Assembly: GCA_028289185.1 (NCBI GenBank)
Contig: JAQGGV010000030.1
Coordinates: forward strand, 1-15,644
Source: Candidatus Saccharimonadota bacterium
GTDB lineage: Bacteria; Patescibacteriota; Saccharimonadia; Saccharimonadales; Saccharimonadaceae
Direction of reading: 5' to 3'
Length of the DNA: 15,644 nucleotides
Shown here: positions 8,217 to 14,457 of the stretch, one piece after another
Layout of the letters: every line of letters begins with the position of its first letter
Numbering within the stretch: position 1 is the stretch's first letter
Notes under the pieces: model-generated
Told to the model about the DNA's origin: nothing
Seen by the model: only the letters and a program-made list of their open reading frames with translations
Databases searched by the model: none
Made by a program: the position numbers and the translations under genes

Positions 8217-8225
8217 ATCATAGCA
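8217..8225 (-). promoter_or_regulatory. Extended -10 promoter of the DUF2207 operon, leaderless
   Basis: TGC followed by TATGAT (8217-8222) precedes the ATG at 8210 with six bases between, the same geometry as serS. No good -35 hexamer is seen, which fits an extended -10 promoter. No Shine-Dalgarno is present. Confidence 0.55.
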
Positions 8226-8243
8226 AATCTGATGGGGTAGCGA

Positions 8244-8783
8244 CTAATGTTTCTGGACGAAATCGACAAAGCTTTGCATATAGTTTTCAAGCCTCCCCTT
8301 GTACTCGTCAACGACCTGGCCATTCTCATCAAACTTATCATTGGCAAGATTAAAATATAGCTCGGGCTGGCCCAGCAAACGCATATTCAAATAGCCGGCA
8401 ATATGTCGCAGGTCAGACTGCGCGACTGCCGTACCAATTGGTCCACCCGATGCACCCGCCAGCGCTAGTGGCTTGCCGTCAAATGAATTCGTGCCGTGCG
8501 GCCGACTAATCCAATCCATGGTGTTTTTCAGGACACCAGGAACACTCCGGTTATACTCTGGAGTAACGATTAGTACGCCATCGCTGGCCGCCACAATATC
8601 CTTGGCTTTTTGTGCCGATTCTGGGTAGTTCGCCTCTTCAACATCAGCGTTATAGAGAGGGAGATTCAAATCCACGTAGTTGAACCTCACGCCCTCGGGG
8701 GCAAGTTTTTCTAGATTATGTGCCAGTTTATTGTTCAGCGATCCACTCCTCAGACTACCGACAAATACAGCGATTTCCGTCAT
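8244..8783 (-). CDS. NAD(P)H-dependent FMN reductase-like flavoprotein
   Basis: The 179-residue protein is a flavodoxin-fold member of the NADPH-dependent FMN reductase family (YieF/ChrR, azoreductase group). These are soluble FMN enzymes that reduce quinones, azo dyes or chromate with NAD(P)H. The FMN phosphate loop is GSLRSGSLNN at 9-18, and the family motif TPEYNRSVPGVLKNTMDW lies at 74-91. The AGASGGPIGT loop at 109-118 completes the flavin site. Length and motifs fit an intact enzyme. The ATG at 8781-8783 follows AAAGGG by five bases. The gene has its own strong promoter with a palindrome over the -10 box, so it is likely regulated by a redox- or quinone-type repressor that is not encoded here. 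The physiological substrate cannot be told from sequence. Confidence 0.93.
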   Translation of the reverse strand: MTEIAVFVGSLRSGSLNNKLAHNLEKLAPEGVRFNYVDLNLPLYNADVEEANYPESAQKAKDIVAASDGVLIVTPEYNRSVPGVLKNTMDWISRPHGTNSFDGKPLALAGASGGPIGTAVAQSDLRHIAGYLNMRLLGQPELYFNLANDKFDENGQVVDEYKGRLENYMQSFVDFVQKH

Positions 8784-8797
8784 AACTACCCTTTCTT

Positions 8798-8820
8798 ATT
8801 GCTATATTTAGTATAGCAAT
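8798..8820. promoter_or_regulatory. Palindromic operator over the flavin reductase -10 box
   Basis: ATTGCTATA and TATAGCAAT form a perfect inverted repeat with 9-bp arms around a 5-bp centre. It covers the TATACT -10 box. No T-run suitable for a terminator follows, and its position and size fit a dimeric winged-helix or TetR-type repressor site. The regulator is not identified. Confidence 0.65.
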
Positions 8821-8837
8821 ATCCGCAAGCACGTCAA
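8810..8837 (-). promoter_or_regulatory. Flavin reductase promoter
   Basis: TTGACG at 8832-8837, a 16-bp spacer and TATACT at 8810-8815 preceded by TGC (extended -10) make the strongest promoter in the window. Transcription should begin near 8803, giving a leader of about 20 bases that contains AAAGGG as ribosome-binding site. Confidence 0.75.
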
Positions 8838-8859
8838 GGTCTCGTCGCTACTTCAGGCG

Positions 8860-9399
8860 CTATGCACCGGGGGTCATAAAACTATCATCTGCGTTGGCGC
8901 CTGCTCCACTCGTTGGCGCGAGATTATGGACAAGAATCTGCGTTGCACTAACCGTACCATCGCTGCCGGTCGTCCCATAGACAACAACCGTATCATTGAC
9001 CGCCACATCGGTCTTATCACCACTAATAGTGGTTGAGCTACTCTTGGTCACCGTCACCTGTTTGCCCTCACCGCTGACGGTAATCGTGTCGCCGTTTACC
9101 GCTGTTACAACACCGCGGGCAGCCGACTGTTGTATGGTCCCGCCACCGCCACCGTGACGCATGCCTCCTCTACCCATAAATCCACCAGGACCTGTCGATG
9201 ACTGGCTCAGCCCGTCAAAACGATTCATCATACCAGGCCGCGCCTGGTGATGTAACAATATAAACATCCAGCCTGCAATCATAACTGCCACCACAACCAC
9301 CGTTGCAAACACTCCCACAGTGATCAATCGCCACGGTGGCATCGCTTTTACCACGCTCACTCTTTGCTTCTCTTCCACTATTTCATCCTTGTCTGACAT
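8860..9399 (-). CDS. Membrane-anchored DUF5666-like protein
   Basis: The 179-residue protein has a charged cytoplasmic N-terminus, one hydrophobic helix at about 24-49 (ITVGVFATVVVVAVMIAGWMFILL) acting as an anchor or uncleaved signal, a Gly/Met-rich linker (about 55-90, with GGFMGRGGMRHGGGGG) and a small all-beta domain at about 95-157 (RGVVTAVNGDTITVSG ... VAVNDTVVVYGTTGSDGTVSATQILV). The last segment has the repeating pattern of DUF5666, an OB-like domain of surface proteins without known activity. The ATG at 9397-9399 has a good AAGGAG five bases upstream (9405-9410). No convincing promoter is seen in the 137-bp gap to the divergent operon. The flavin reductase gene starts 76 bp downstream. 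Membrane location is well supported; function is unknown. Confidence 0.8.
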   Translation of the reverse strand: MSDKDEIVEEKQRVSVVKAMPPWRLITVGVFATVVVVAVMIAGWMFILLHHQARPGMMNRFDGLSQSSTGPGGFMGRGGMRHGGGGGTIQQSAARGVVTAVNGDTITVSGEGKQVTVTKSSSTTISGDKTDVAVNDTVVVYGTTGSDGTVSATQILVHNLAPTSGAGANADDSFMTPGA

Positions 9400-9442
9400 A
9401 GACTCTCCTTGCTACCAGCCTACTCCCACCACCTGACAATTA

Positions 9443-9502
9443 ACTGAAACAACATAACATATCATTGACTTTTTATAAAACTTATGCTAATGTTATTTCA
9501 GT
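9443..9502. repeat. Imperfect inverted repeat enclosing the promoter of the 636-residue protein
   Basis: ACTGAAA (9443-9449) and TAACAT (9455-9460) on the left are mirrored by ATGTTA and TTTCAGT (9490-9502) on the right. The left arm carries five extra bases between its halves, and 29 bp separate the arms. The repeat brackets the -35 box and overlaps the -10 box, so it may be a looped operator. It may also be chance in AT-rich DNA. Confidence 0.4.
9465..9493 (+). promoter_or_regulatory. Promoter of the 636-residue protein operon
   Basis: TTGACT at 9465-9470, a 17-bp spacer and TAATGT at 9488-9493 preceded by TGC fit an extended -10 promoter; T1, A2 and T6 of the -10 box are kept. Transcription should begin near 9500, giving a leader of about 37 bases that lacks a Shine-Dalgarno. 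Confidence 0.6.
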
Positions 9503-9536
9503 AATAAACAACATAAACAACGAGCAACCCACCACT

Positions 9537-11447
9537 ATGAGCGAACAAGCACCTTCCAATCACTACGGCGACGCAATGAATGCACTGCGTAATAACCTTC
9601 ACCAAGGCTTCCAGGAGCATCGCGACGAACTTCAAGGTCAAGTCGATGGACTAAACGAATACCTTCCAGAACAAACAGACGTAGTCGAGAGTGTTGAATC
9701 ACCAGCAAACAATACCGAACTTCTTCGTAACCTTCACAATGACCTGCGTGATCACCTCACCGAGCAGCGTGACGCCAAACAAGCAAAGCTTCAGGCAACA
9801 AAGGACGTGCTCGCACTTTTTGATGGCGCTCCATCAGAACCAACCGATACGACAAAGACTCCTGCTGAGGCACCTGCCCAAACCAATGAAGATGACGTAA
9901 CCGCCACACCAGCCACCGAGGCTGACTCACTTGCTGCCAAAAAAGCCGAGATTCTGAACGATGATGAACTATCAAACGCAGAAAAGCTCGAAGCAGTCAA
10001 AAACCTTGGCGAAACTGCCACCAAATCTGCGCTAGACACGGACGACGATGTTGAAGCTGCTCCTGCAAATGCAAAAGAAGCGGAACCATCAAAGACTCCA
10101 GAAGCAGACGTCGAAAGCAAAGAAGGCTTCAAAATTGGCCAAGAAGTCGTCGTTCGTCGTAACGTCTACAAGGACGGTAAAATCGACCGCACACAAACCG
10201 GCCCAATCGAAGAGGGCTGGAAAGTTAATGCCGTAAACCCAGACGGAAGCTACCGTGTCTCTATTGATAGCGGCAGTACTCACGACGGCAAGACTGGTCG
10301 ACTCTCCAAAAACGTTCGACTCGAAGAGCTCCAGGGCGTGCAAGAAGAGTACAAGGCCGCTGAACGTAGCCGTAAAGCCGAAGATGCTATCCGCCAATTC
10401 AGCGACGCACTTAGTGGTAGTCCTGCCAACCTTGACCCAACCAACCTTCCCGCTTACGAGGGTGAAAGCGCCTCGTCAAACGCAGCCGAACACACGCCTG
10501 GTACTCCAGAGTACGAAGCATTGAACGCCGAGGTTCATCGTGAGCTCTCTGCCCTATTCGATCGTGTCAGAAACGGTGAAGCTGATGTTGACGATGTACC
10601 CGAGAAAAAAGAAAAGAAAAAGGGCTGGCGTGAACGTCTCAAGGAACGCCGCGAACGTTACAAAGCAGCCAAGCCTGCCAAAGCTGAACGACGTGCCGAG
10701 AAAAAGCGTATTCGCGCAGAAGCAGCCGGGAAAAAGGCTCAGGACAAACGTGAAGCTGAAGTCTTGAAATATAACAACGACATCAAAGATGGTGTTGTGA
10801 ACAAGGGCCGCGTTGGTAATGCCCTGCGCAAACTCAAGACCGTTGGCCCTAAAGCAGCCGATCTACTAAAGAGAAGTGTTACAAATGACCAGTATAACGC
10901 TGATACCGACCCTGTCGACAGCATGATTAGTGCAGCACATGATCAGGAAGATACTGACGTTGTCGCGGCCGCTGATGCCCTTAACCGACGTGGTGAAGTC
11001 CCAGAAGCTGCCACAGAGGACAGTGAAAAAGAAACGTTTGAAGATCAAGAAATCATCGAATATAACGATGGTCAACAGTCCCTCTTCTTCCGCGCAGTTG
11101 GCGATAAAGTCCCTATTGGGCCTGGCAGCAAGCATAAATACGCAAGTAATTTTGACCTTGAAGACGCCGGAATCATCAAAACCGCGGACGGCAAAGAGTA
11201 TGGTCTCGTAAAAGGCTATATAATTGATAAGGCGACAAGCACTGCATACGAATTACCAGCTGATGATATTGACCTGACAATTGGTGAGGAAGCTGAGCTT
11301 CCAGGCATCGGCAAGATTGGACCTGTGCAGTCACTTGAGCTACGCTACAAGGTAGGCGGCTCAAACGCCGGTGACATCAGTTTAGATGAACCAAACCCAT
11401 ATACTCAGTATGAAGATATAGCATCTGTACAACGAAAGGCAGCATAA
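9537..11447 (+). CDS. Unrecognised 636-residue charged cytosolic protein
   Basis: I do not recognise this protein. An open frame reaches a TTG at 9465, but that TTG is the promoter's -35 hexamer, so I use the ATG at 9537. Residues 15-45 and 60-93 look like two degenerate copies of a helical unit (LRNNLHQGFQEHRDEL and LLRNLHNDLRDHLTEQ). An acidic, Thr/Ala/Pro-rich linker follows (95-195). Residues 195-266 (FKIGQEVVVRRN ... EEGWKVNAVNPDGSYRVSI ... LEEL) resemble an SH3-like beta-barrel. A strongly basic helical segment rich in Lys, Arg and Ala lies at 356-410. Acidic and beta-rich parts complete the C-terminus. No signal peptide, membrane helix or cysteine pair is seen. The protein could bind nucleic acid or act as a scaffold (inference). 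The DUF5663-like gene starts two bases after the TAA. Confidence 0.8.
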   Translation: MSEQAPSNHYGDAMNALRNNLHQGFQEHRDELQGQVDGLNEYLPEQTDVVESVESPANNTELLRNLHNDLRDHLTEQRDAKQAKLQATKDVLALFDGAPSEPTDTTKTPAEAPAQTNEDDVTATPATEADSLAAKKAEILNDDELSNAEKLEAVKNLGETATKSALDTDDDVEAAPANAKEAEPSKTPEADVESKEGFKIGQEVVVRRNVYKDGKIDRTQTGPIEEGWKVNAVNPDGSYRVSIDSGSTHDGKTGRLSKNVRLEELQGVQEEYKAAERSRKAEDAIRQFSDALSGSPANLDPTNLPAYEGESASSNAAEHTPGTPEYEALNAEVHRELSALFDRVRNGEADVDDVPEKKEKKKGWRERLKERRERYKAAKPAKAERRAEKKRIRAEAAGKKAQDKREAEVLKYNNDIKDGVVNKGRVGNALRKLKTVGPKAADLLKRSVTNDQYNADTDPVDSMISAAHDQEDTDVVAAADALNRRGEVPEAATEDSEKETFEDQEIIEYNDGQQSLFFRAVGDKVPIGPGSKHKYASNFDLEDAGIIKTADGKEYGLVKGYIIDKATSTAYELPADDIDLTIGEEAELPGIGKIGPVQSLELRYKVGGSNAGDISLDEPNPYTQYEDIASVQRKAA

Positions 11448-11449
11448 CT

Positions 11450-11758
11450 ATGAATGACGGATACATCACGAAAGACGAGCTTGTAGACATTGGCGTTCAG
11501 CTAGATGATGCAGCATTCAAAAAACTCCTCGACGAGTTGAACGAAGAGGTCGCATCCCTGATTGGCGAAGAGATTATCGAATCACTCACGCCCGATGACG
11601 TTGCCAAACTTGCAGATATGCAGGATACCGCCTCTGAGGACGAACTAGCTACCTGGGTCGTCGATCGAGTGCCTGACTACCCTGAAATCATTGAGAATAA
11701 TAAAGCCATTGTTCTCGGTGAATACATCGAGTCAAGTGATCTCGACGAAGAAGAATAA
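11450..11758 (+). CDS. DUF5663-like small acidic protein
   Basis: The 102-residue protein is very acidic, with no membrane segment. Its helical pattern (DAAFKKLLDELNEEVASLIGEEI, then a SLTPDDVAKLADM helix, then DELATWVVDRVPDYPEIIENN) matches my memory of DUF5663, a family seen mostly in Saccharibacteria and other Patescibacteria and without known function. The LxxxxNEEVxxxIGxxIxxSL and VPDYPEII features are the best markers. It starts two bases after the stop of the 636-residue protein, so the two genes share an mRNA and probably a job. The very acidic chain could partner the basic segment of the upstream protein (inference). An intrinsic terminator follows directly. Confidence 0.78.
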   Translation: MNDGYITKDELVDIGVQLDDAAFKKLLDELNEEVASLIGEEIIESLTPDDVAKLADMQDTASEDELATWVVDRVPDYPEIIENNKAIVLGEYIESSDLDEEE

Positions 11759-11764
11759 ACTACC

Positions 11765-12649
11765 CTACAACGAATCGCCGCTACGTAGTGCCTTGGCATG
11801 CAGAGCGGCGATTTTTTGTGTGATGGGGCCTGGACCGTCGATAGAGCGACCGTCAATTTCTGAGACACTGGCAACAAAGGCTGACGTACCACAGACGAAT
11901 ACTTCATCGGCGATATAGAGCTCTGTCAAATCAACCGAACGCTCGTGCGTTGGGATGCCCTCGGCCTCGGCGAATTCCAGAATTGCCCGGCGGTTGATGC
12001 CCTCTAACAGATCACTACTAGTGTCTGGTGTAATGAGCACGCCTTCGCGCACCATAAAGATATTGGCTGCTGCCAGTTCGCAAACGTGACCCAGTGTATC
12101 CAGGAAGATACAGTCATCGTAACCAGCATCGAGTGCGTCCTGGTGCGCCAGGACCGAGTTAACATAGGCGCCATTAACCTTGGCACGCGACGGAATACTG
12201 TTGTCTGGAATGCGGCGCCACTGGCTGGTCTTCAATCGAACACCAGATGACTTCATGATGGCAGTAGCAGGGTACATAAATGCACTCAGCTGTGTATGGA
12301 CGCCTCTGGCACGCGTACCCGGTAGGAGACCGTCTGCGTGGATGGTGGCGCGAACAAAGACCGATTCTAGCGGTTTGTTAGCCATCAGAAGCTGCTTCAT
12401 ATCACGCTGGAACGAGGCAAAATCAAGCCCTTTTGGCCAATCTAAACCAATGATTTTGGCCGATGAGCGTAGCCGGTTGTAGTGCTGCTCCAGACGAAAC
12501 GCCCGGTACTTCCCTACCTGGACAGAAACATGGAAAACAGTGTAGACGCTCAGTCCATACAGGACCGCAGAACTGGCAATGGACAGATTGGCATCCTTAA
12601 AAGCGATAACTTTGCCGTCGAAATATGCGTGTTCGTACGGCGTGGCCAC
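11765..12649 (-). CDS. ilvE: Branched-chain amino acid aminotransferase-like PLP enzyme (fold type IV)
   Basis: The 294-residue protein has the class IV aminotransferase layout: HAYFDGKVIAFKDANLSI at the start, GLSVYTVFH near 32-40, and an R-LEQHYNRLRSSAKIIG helix. The catalytic lysine is K157 in SRAKVNGAYVNSVLA (S-x-K-x-x-G-x-Y pattern). A CELAAANIFMV segment has E191 in the position that contacts the PLP ring nitrogen. GINRRAILEFAEAEGI and FVCGTSAFVASVSEIDGR lie in the C-terminal half. The expected reaction is reversible transamination between 2-oxoglutarate and Leu, Ile or Val. D-amino acid aminotransferase or aminodeoxychorismate lyase cannot be fully excluded, but K157 with the YVNS motif favours IlvE. 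It starts with GTG three bases after the lysS stop, behind an AGGG site. No other branched-chain pathway gene is nearby. Confidence 0.85.
   Translation of the reverse strand: MATPYEHAYFDGKVIAFKDANLSIASSAVLYGLSVYTVFHVSVQVGKYRAFRLEQHYNRLRSSAKIIGLDWPKGLDFASFQRDMKQLLMANKPLESVFVRATIHADGLLPGTRARGVHTQLSAFMYPATAIMKSSGVRLKTSQWRRIPDNSIPSRAKVNGAYVNSVLAHQDALDAGYDDCIFLDTLGHVCELAAANIFMVREGVLITPDTSSDLLEGINRRAILEFAEAEGIPTHERSVDLTELYIADEVFVCGTSAFVASVSEIDGRSIDGPGPITQKIAALHAKALRSGDSL
11773..11817 (+). terminator. Intrinsic terminator of the plus-strand operon, inside ilvE
   Basis: AATCGCCGCT (11773-11782) pairs perfectly with AGCGGCGATT (11804-11813) around a 21-base loop and runs into TTTTTT (11812-11817). 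It begins 15 bases after the DUF5663-like stop and lies wholly within the last codons of the convergent ilvE (IAALHAKALRSGD). On the minus strand no T-run follows the hairpin, so it works in one direction only. Confidence 0.85.
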
Positions 12650-12652
12650 GCG

Positions 12653-14167
12653 CTACCCTATCTTCAAATCTGGGTAAAGCGATTTGGTCGTTTCGTCGAT
12701 TTCGTTTCTGAGGGCCGGGAATGGTACTCCTTCGCGAGCCGAGACACCCTCGAGTGACCAGAAAACACGTTCCGAAAAGCCCAGACCACAAGCTGGTGGC
12801 ATGGCATATTCAAGCGCTTCGACGTAGTCGATGTCCATCATCTGGGCCTCGTCATCACCAGCATCGCGGAGTTTTTGCTGCTCCAGGAAACGGTTGTACT
12901 GATCGATGGGGTCATTAAGTTCAGAAAAAGCTTTGCACATCTCGCTGCCGCCAAATACCAGGTTGAACTGCTCGGTCAGTGCTGGGTTGCCCGGCTGAAC
13001 CTTGGCGAGTGGCTGCATAAACGTCGGCATATCAACCAAAAATGCCGGCCCGGCGATGGTACGACGGTATTTCTTCCAGAGTTTATCCAGGCTGCGCTGG
13101 CGATTGTCTTGTTTTTCAACCTCTAGGTTATGCTCTTTTAACTTGGCCGCGATGTCCTCGATCGGTGATTCAAAGACATCTATCTGAAATTCGTTTTTGA
13201 GCACATCAACAAAGCTAATTCGAGGGAAATGTTCGCCGTCCTGACCAAAATCAACAGTCTTGCCATCGGCTAGCGTAAACTGGCGTGTACCCCAGGTTTT
13301 GTCGGCGATGGTGCGAATCATTTGCTCGGTCAGCTCCATACCCTTCTCCCAGTCGGCATAGGCCCAGTACCACTCCATGGCGACATGTTCTGGCAAGTGT
13401 TCGTCGCTGTAGTTTTCGTTACGAAATCGTGGACCGATGTCAAAAACCTTTTCGTAACCAGCAACCAGCAGGCGCTTGAGCGGCAGTTCGTGACTGATAC
13501 GCAAGTAGAAATCCTGATCGAGTGCGTCCATATGGGTCACAAATGGCGTGGCATCGGCCCCGCCAGCAGTCGTTTCCAGGACTGGGATGTTGATTTCGAG
13601 GAAGCCCTGTTCGTTCAAAAACTCACGGGTCGCCTGCCAGAAATGACTGCGGCGTTTAAAGCGTTCATGAACATCCTTGTTGACCGCCATATCGACGTAG
13701 CGACGACGCAGGCGTTGCTCCTTGTCGGTCAGTTCGGTTGGAAGTGGTCGAAGGGCTTTTGTCAGCAGCCGCAGTGTTTTGACGCCGACAGAGATTTCGC
13801 CGGTTTTTGTCCTCAGTACCTCACCAGTTGCCTCGATAAAGTCGCCGCTGTCCAACAGCGGTAGTTCGCTCATACCGATAAAGCCCGTTGTGGCGTCGAG
13901 TGCCGCAACATCAGGGGCATGCAAAAAGAGTTGCACCTGACCGGTTTGATCCTGCAAGACGATAAATGCTAGCTTGCCGAACTTGCGTATTCCCATCACC
14001 CTACCGGTGACGGTGACGGTTTGGCCCTCAAGTTTCTCAAAATCAGTAACGACAGTCACCGTTTCGTGCGTACGGTGCGAATCCGCCGGGTATGGATTGA
14101 TGCCCAAATCGCGTAATTCCTGCAGCTTTCGGAGCCGTTCATCCCTGTAATCCTGAAGTGTTGCCAT
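12653..14167 (-). CDS. lysS: Lysyl-tRNA synthetase, class II
   Basis: LysRS attaches lysine to tRNA-Lys in the cytoplasm. The protein (504 residues from my start) has an N-terminal anticodon-binding OB domain (about 48-138, TVTVTGRVMGIRKFGKLAF...). The class II core then begins with LTDKEQRLRRRYVDMAVN. The GGADATPFVTHMDALDQDFYLR block, motif 2 (VFDIGPRFRNENYSDEHLPEH ... EWYWAYADW) and motif 3 near residue 461 (GLGFSERVFWSL) follow. Motif 3 has SER where many bacterial LysRS have GIDR, and about 35 residues follow it, so it is a divergent but complete enzyme. An in-frame TTG at 14173 exists, but it would lie upstream of the predicted transcript start. The ATG at 14167 is therefore preferred, eight bases after TATAAT. 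ilvE follows three bases after the TAG. Confidence 0.94.
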   Translation of the reverse strand: MATLQDYRDERLRKLQELRDLGINPYPADSHRTHETVTVVTDFEKLEGQTVTVTGRVMGIRKFGKLAFIVLQDQTGQVQLFLHAPDVAALDATTGFIGMSELPLLDSGDFIEATGEVLRTKTGEISVGVKTLRLLTKALRPLPTELTDKEQRLRRRYVDMAVNKDVHERFKRRSHFWQATREFLNEQGFLEINIPVLETTAGGADATPFVTHMDALDQDFYLRISHELPLKRLLVAGYEKVFDIGPRFRNENYSDEHLPEHVAMEWYWAYADWEKGMELTEQMIRTIADKTWGTRQFTLADGKTVDFGQDGEHFPRISFVDVLKNEFQIDVFESPIEDIAAKLKEHNLEVEKQDNRQRSLDKLWKKYRRTIAGPAFLVDMPTFMQPLAKVQPGNPALTEQFNLVFGGSEMCKAFSELNDPIDQYNRFLEQQKLRDAGDDEAQMMDIDYVEALEYAMPPACGLGFSERVFWSLEGVSAREGVPFPALRNEIDETTKSLYPDLKIG

Positions 14168-14175
14168 ATACAAGC

Positions 14176-14181
14176 ATTATA
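14176..14181 (-). promoter_or_regulatory. lysS-ilvE -10 box, leaderless
   Basis: A perfect TATAAT lies eight bases upstream of the ATG at 14167, so transcription should begin at or next to the start codon. No -35 hexamer fits at 16-18 bp (a TTGACC is 21 bp away). No Shine-Dalgarno is present. Confidence 0.55.
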
Positions 14182-14259
14182 CACTATTTGGCGGTTAACA
14201 GAGGTCAAATGAAAAAAGTGTAAGGCTTTTCACAATTGCATAACTCATGGGGGTTATAA

Positions 14260-14293
14260 AAGTGTTGCGTCAAAACGCTTATAGTGCTAATAT
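14260..14293 (+). promoter_or_regulatory. Promoter of the uORF / 300-residue protein unit
   Basis: TTGCGT at 14265-14270, a 17-bp spacer and TAATAT at 14288-14293 preceded by TGC form an extended -10 promoter of the same design as the one at 9465. A partial palindrome (14260-14280, AAG-GTT mirrored by AAC-CTT, 7 of 10 pairs) straddles the -35 box and may be an operator. Transcription should begin near 14300, leaving a leader of about 157 bases. Confidence 0.6.
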
Positions 14294-14325
14294 GGTGGCA
14301 GAATCGAATAGTAAATATAGCATAG

Positions 14326-14457
14326 ATGGTATCAGGCATGATAAAAACAGATTCGAAAACACAAGAAACCACCGCTCATACGACATCTACTGCTCAAAGC
14401 CTACTCCGCCAGCCTGAAACGACTGGTTTTTTTAATACAAAAAGAGGAAACAAATAA
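14326..14457 (+). CDS. 43-codon upstream ORF coupled to the 300-residue protein
   Basis: An ATG at 14326 (or the second in-frame ATG at 14338, 39 codons) opens a small frame whose TAA overlaps the next ATG by one base (TAATG). The peptide is Thr-rich and hydrophilic (MVSGMIKTDSKTQ at the start, GFFNTKRGNK at the end), with no signal peptide or membrane helix. It lies wholly within the predicted mRNA, and it contains the AGAGGA Shine-Dalgarno (14443-14448) of the downstream gene, so its translation would pass ribosomes over that site. Its own ribosome-binding site is poor. A T7 run (Phe-Phe codons) follows a short CCAG/CTGG hairpin. It may be a leader peptide or a chance frame; only the exact stop-start overlap and the position speak for it. 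Confidence 0.45.
   Translation: MVSGMIKTDSKTQETTAHTTSTAQSLLRQPETTGFFNTKRGNK

Noticed and set aside
8237..8851. 8-bp inverted repeat GTAGCGAC / GTCGCTAC flanking the flavin reductase gene
   Set aside because: Too short to call a mobile-element boundary; no transposase and no target duplication; expected by chance at this scale.
9465..9536. TTG-initiated N-terminal extension of the 636-residue protein
   Set aside because: The TTG is the first part of a good -35 hexamer, the -10 box lies inside the extension, and the extension is not conserved-looking sequence; the ATG at 9537 is downstream of the predicted transcript start.
10089..11135. Long open frames on the strand opposite the 636-residue gene
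   Set aside because: They mirror the coding frame of a Lys/Ala/Asp-rich gene, have no ribosome-binding sites and no protein-like composition.
14168..14173. TTG start of lysS two codons upstream of the ATG
   Set aside because: It lies only two bases after the TATAAT box, upstream of where transcription should begin.
14410..14436. CCAG/CTGG hairpin plus T7 as a transcription attenuator
   Set aside because: A four-bp stem with a ten-base loop is too weak on its own, and the T-run is explained by two Phe codons; kept only as a side remark on the upstream ORF.
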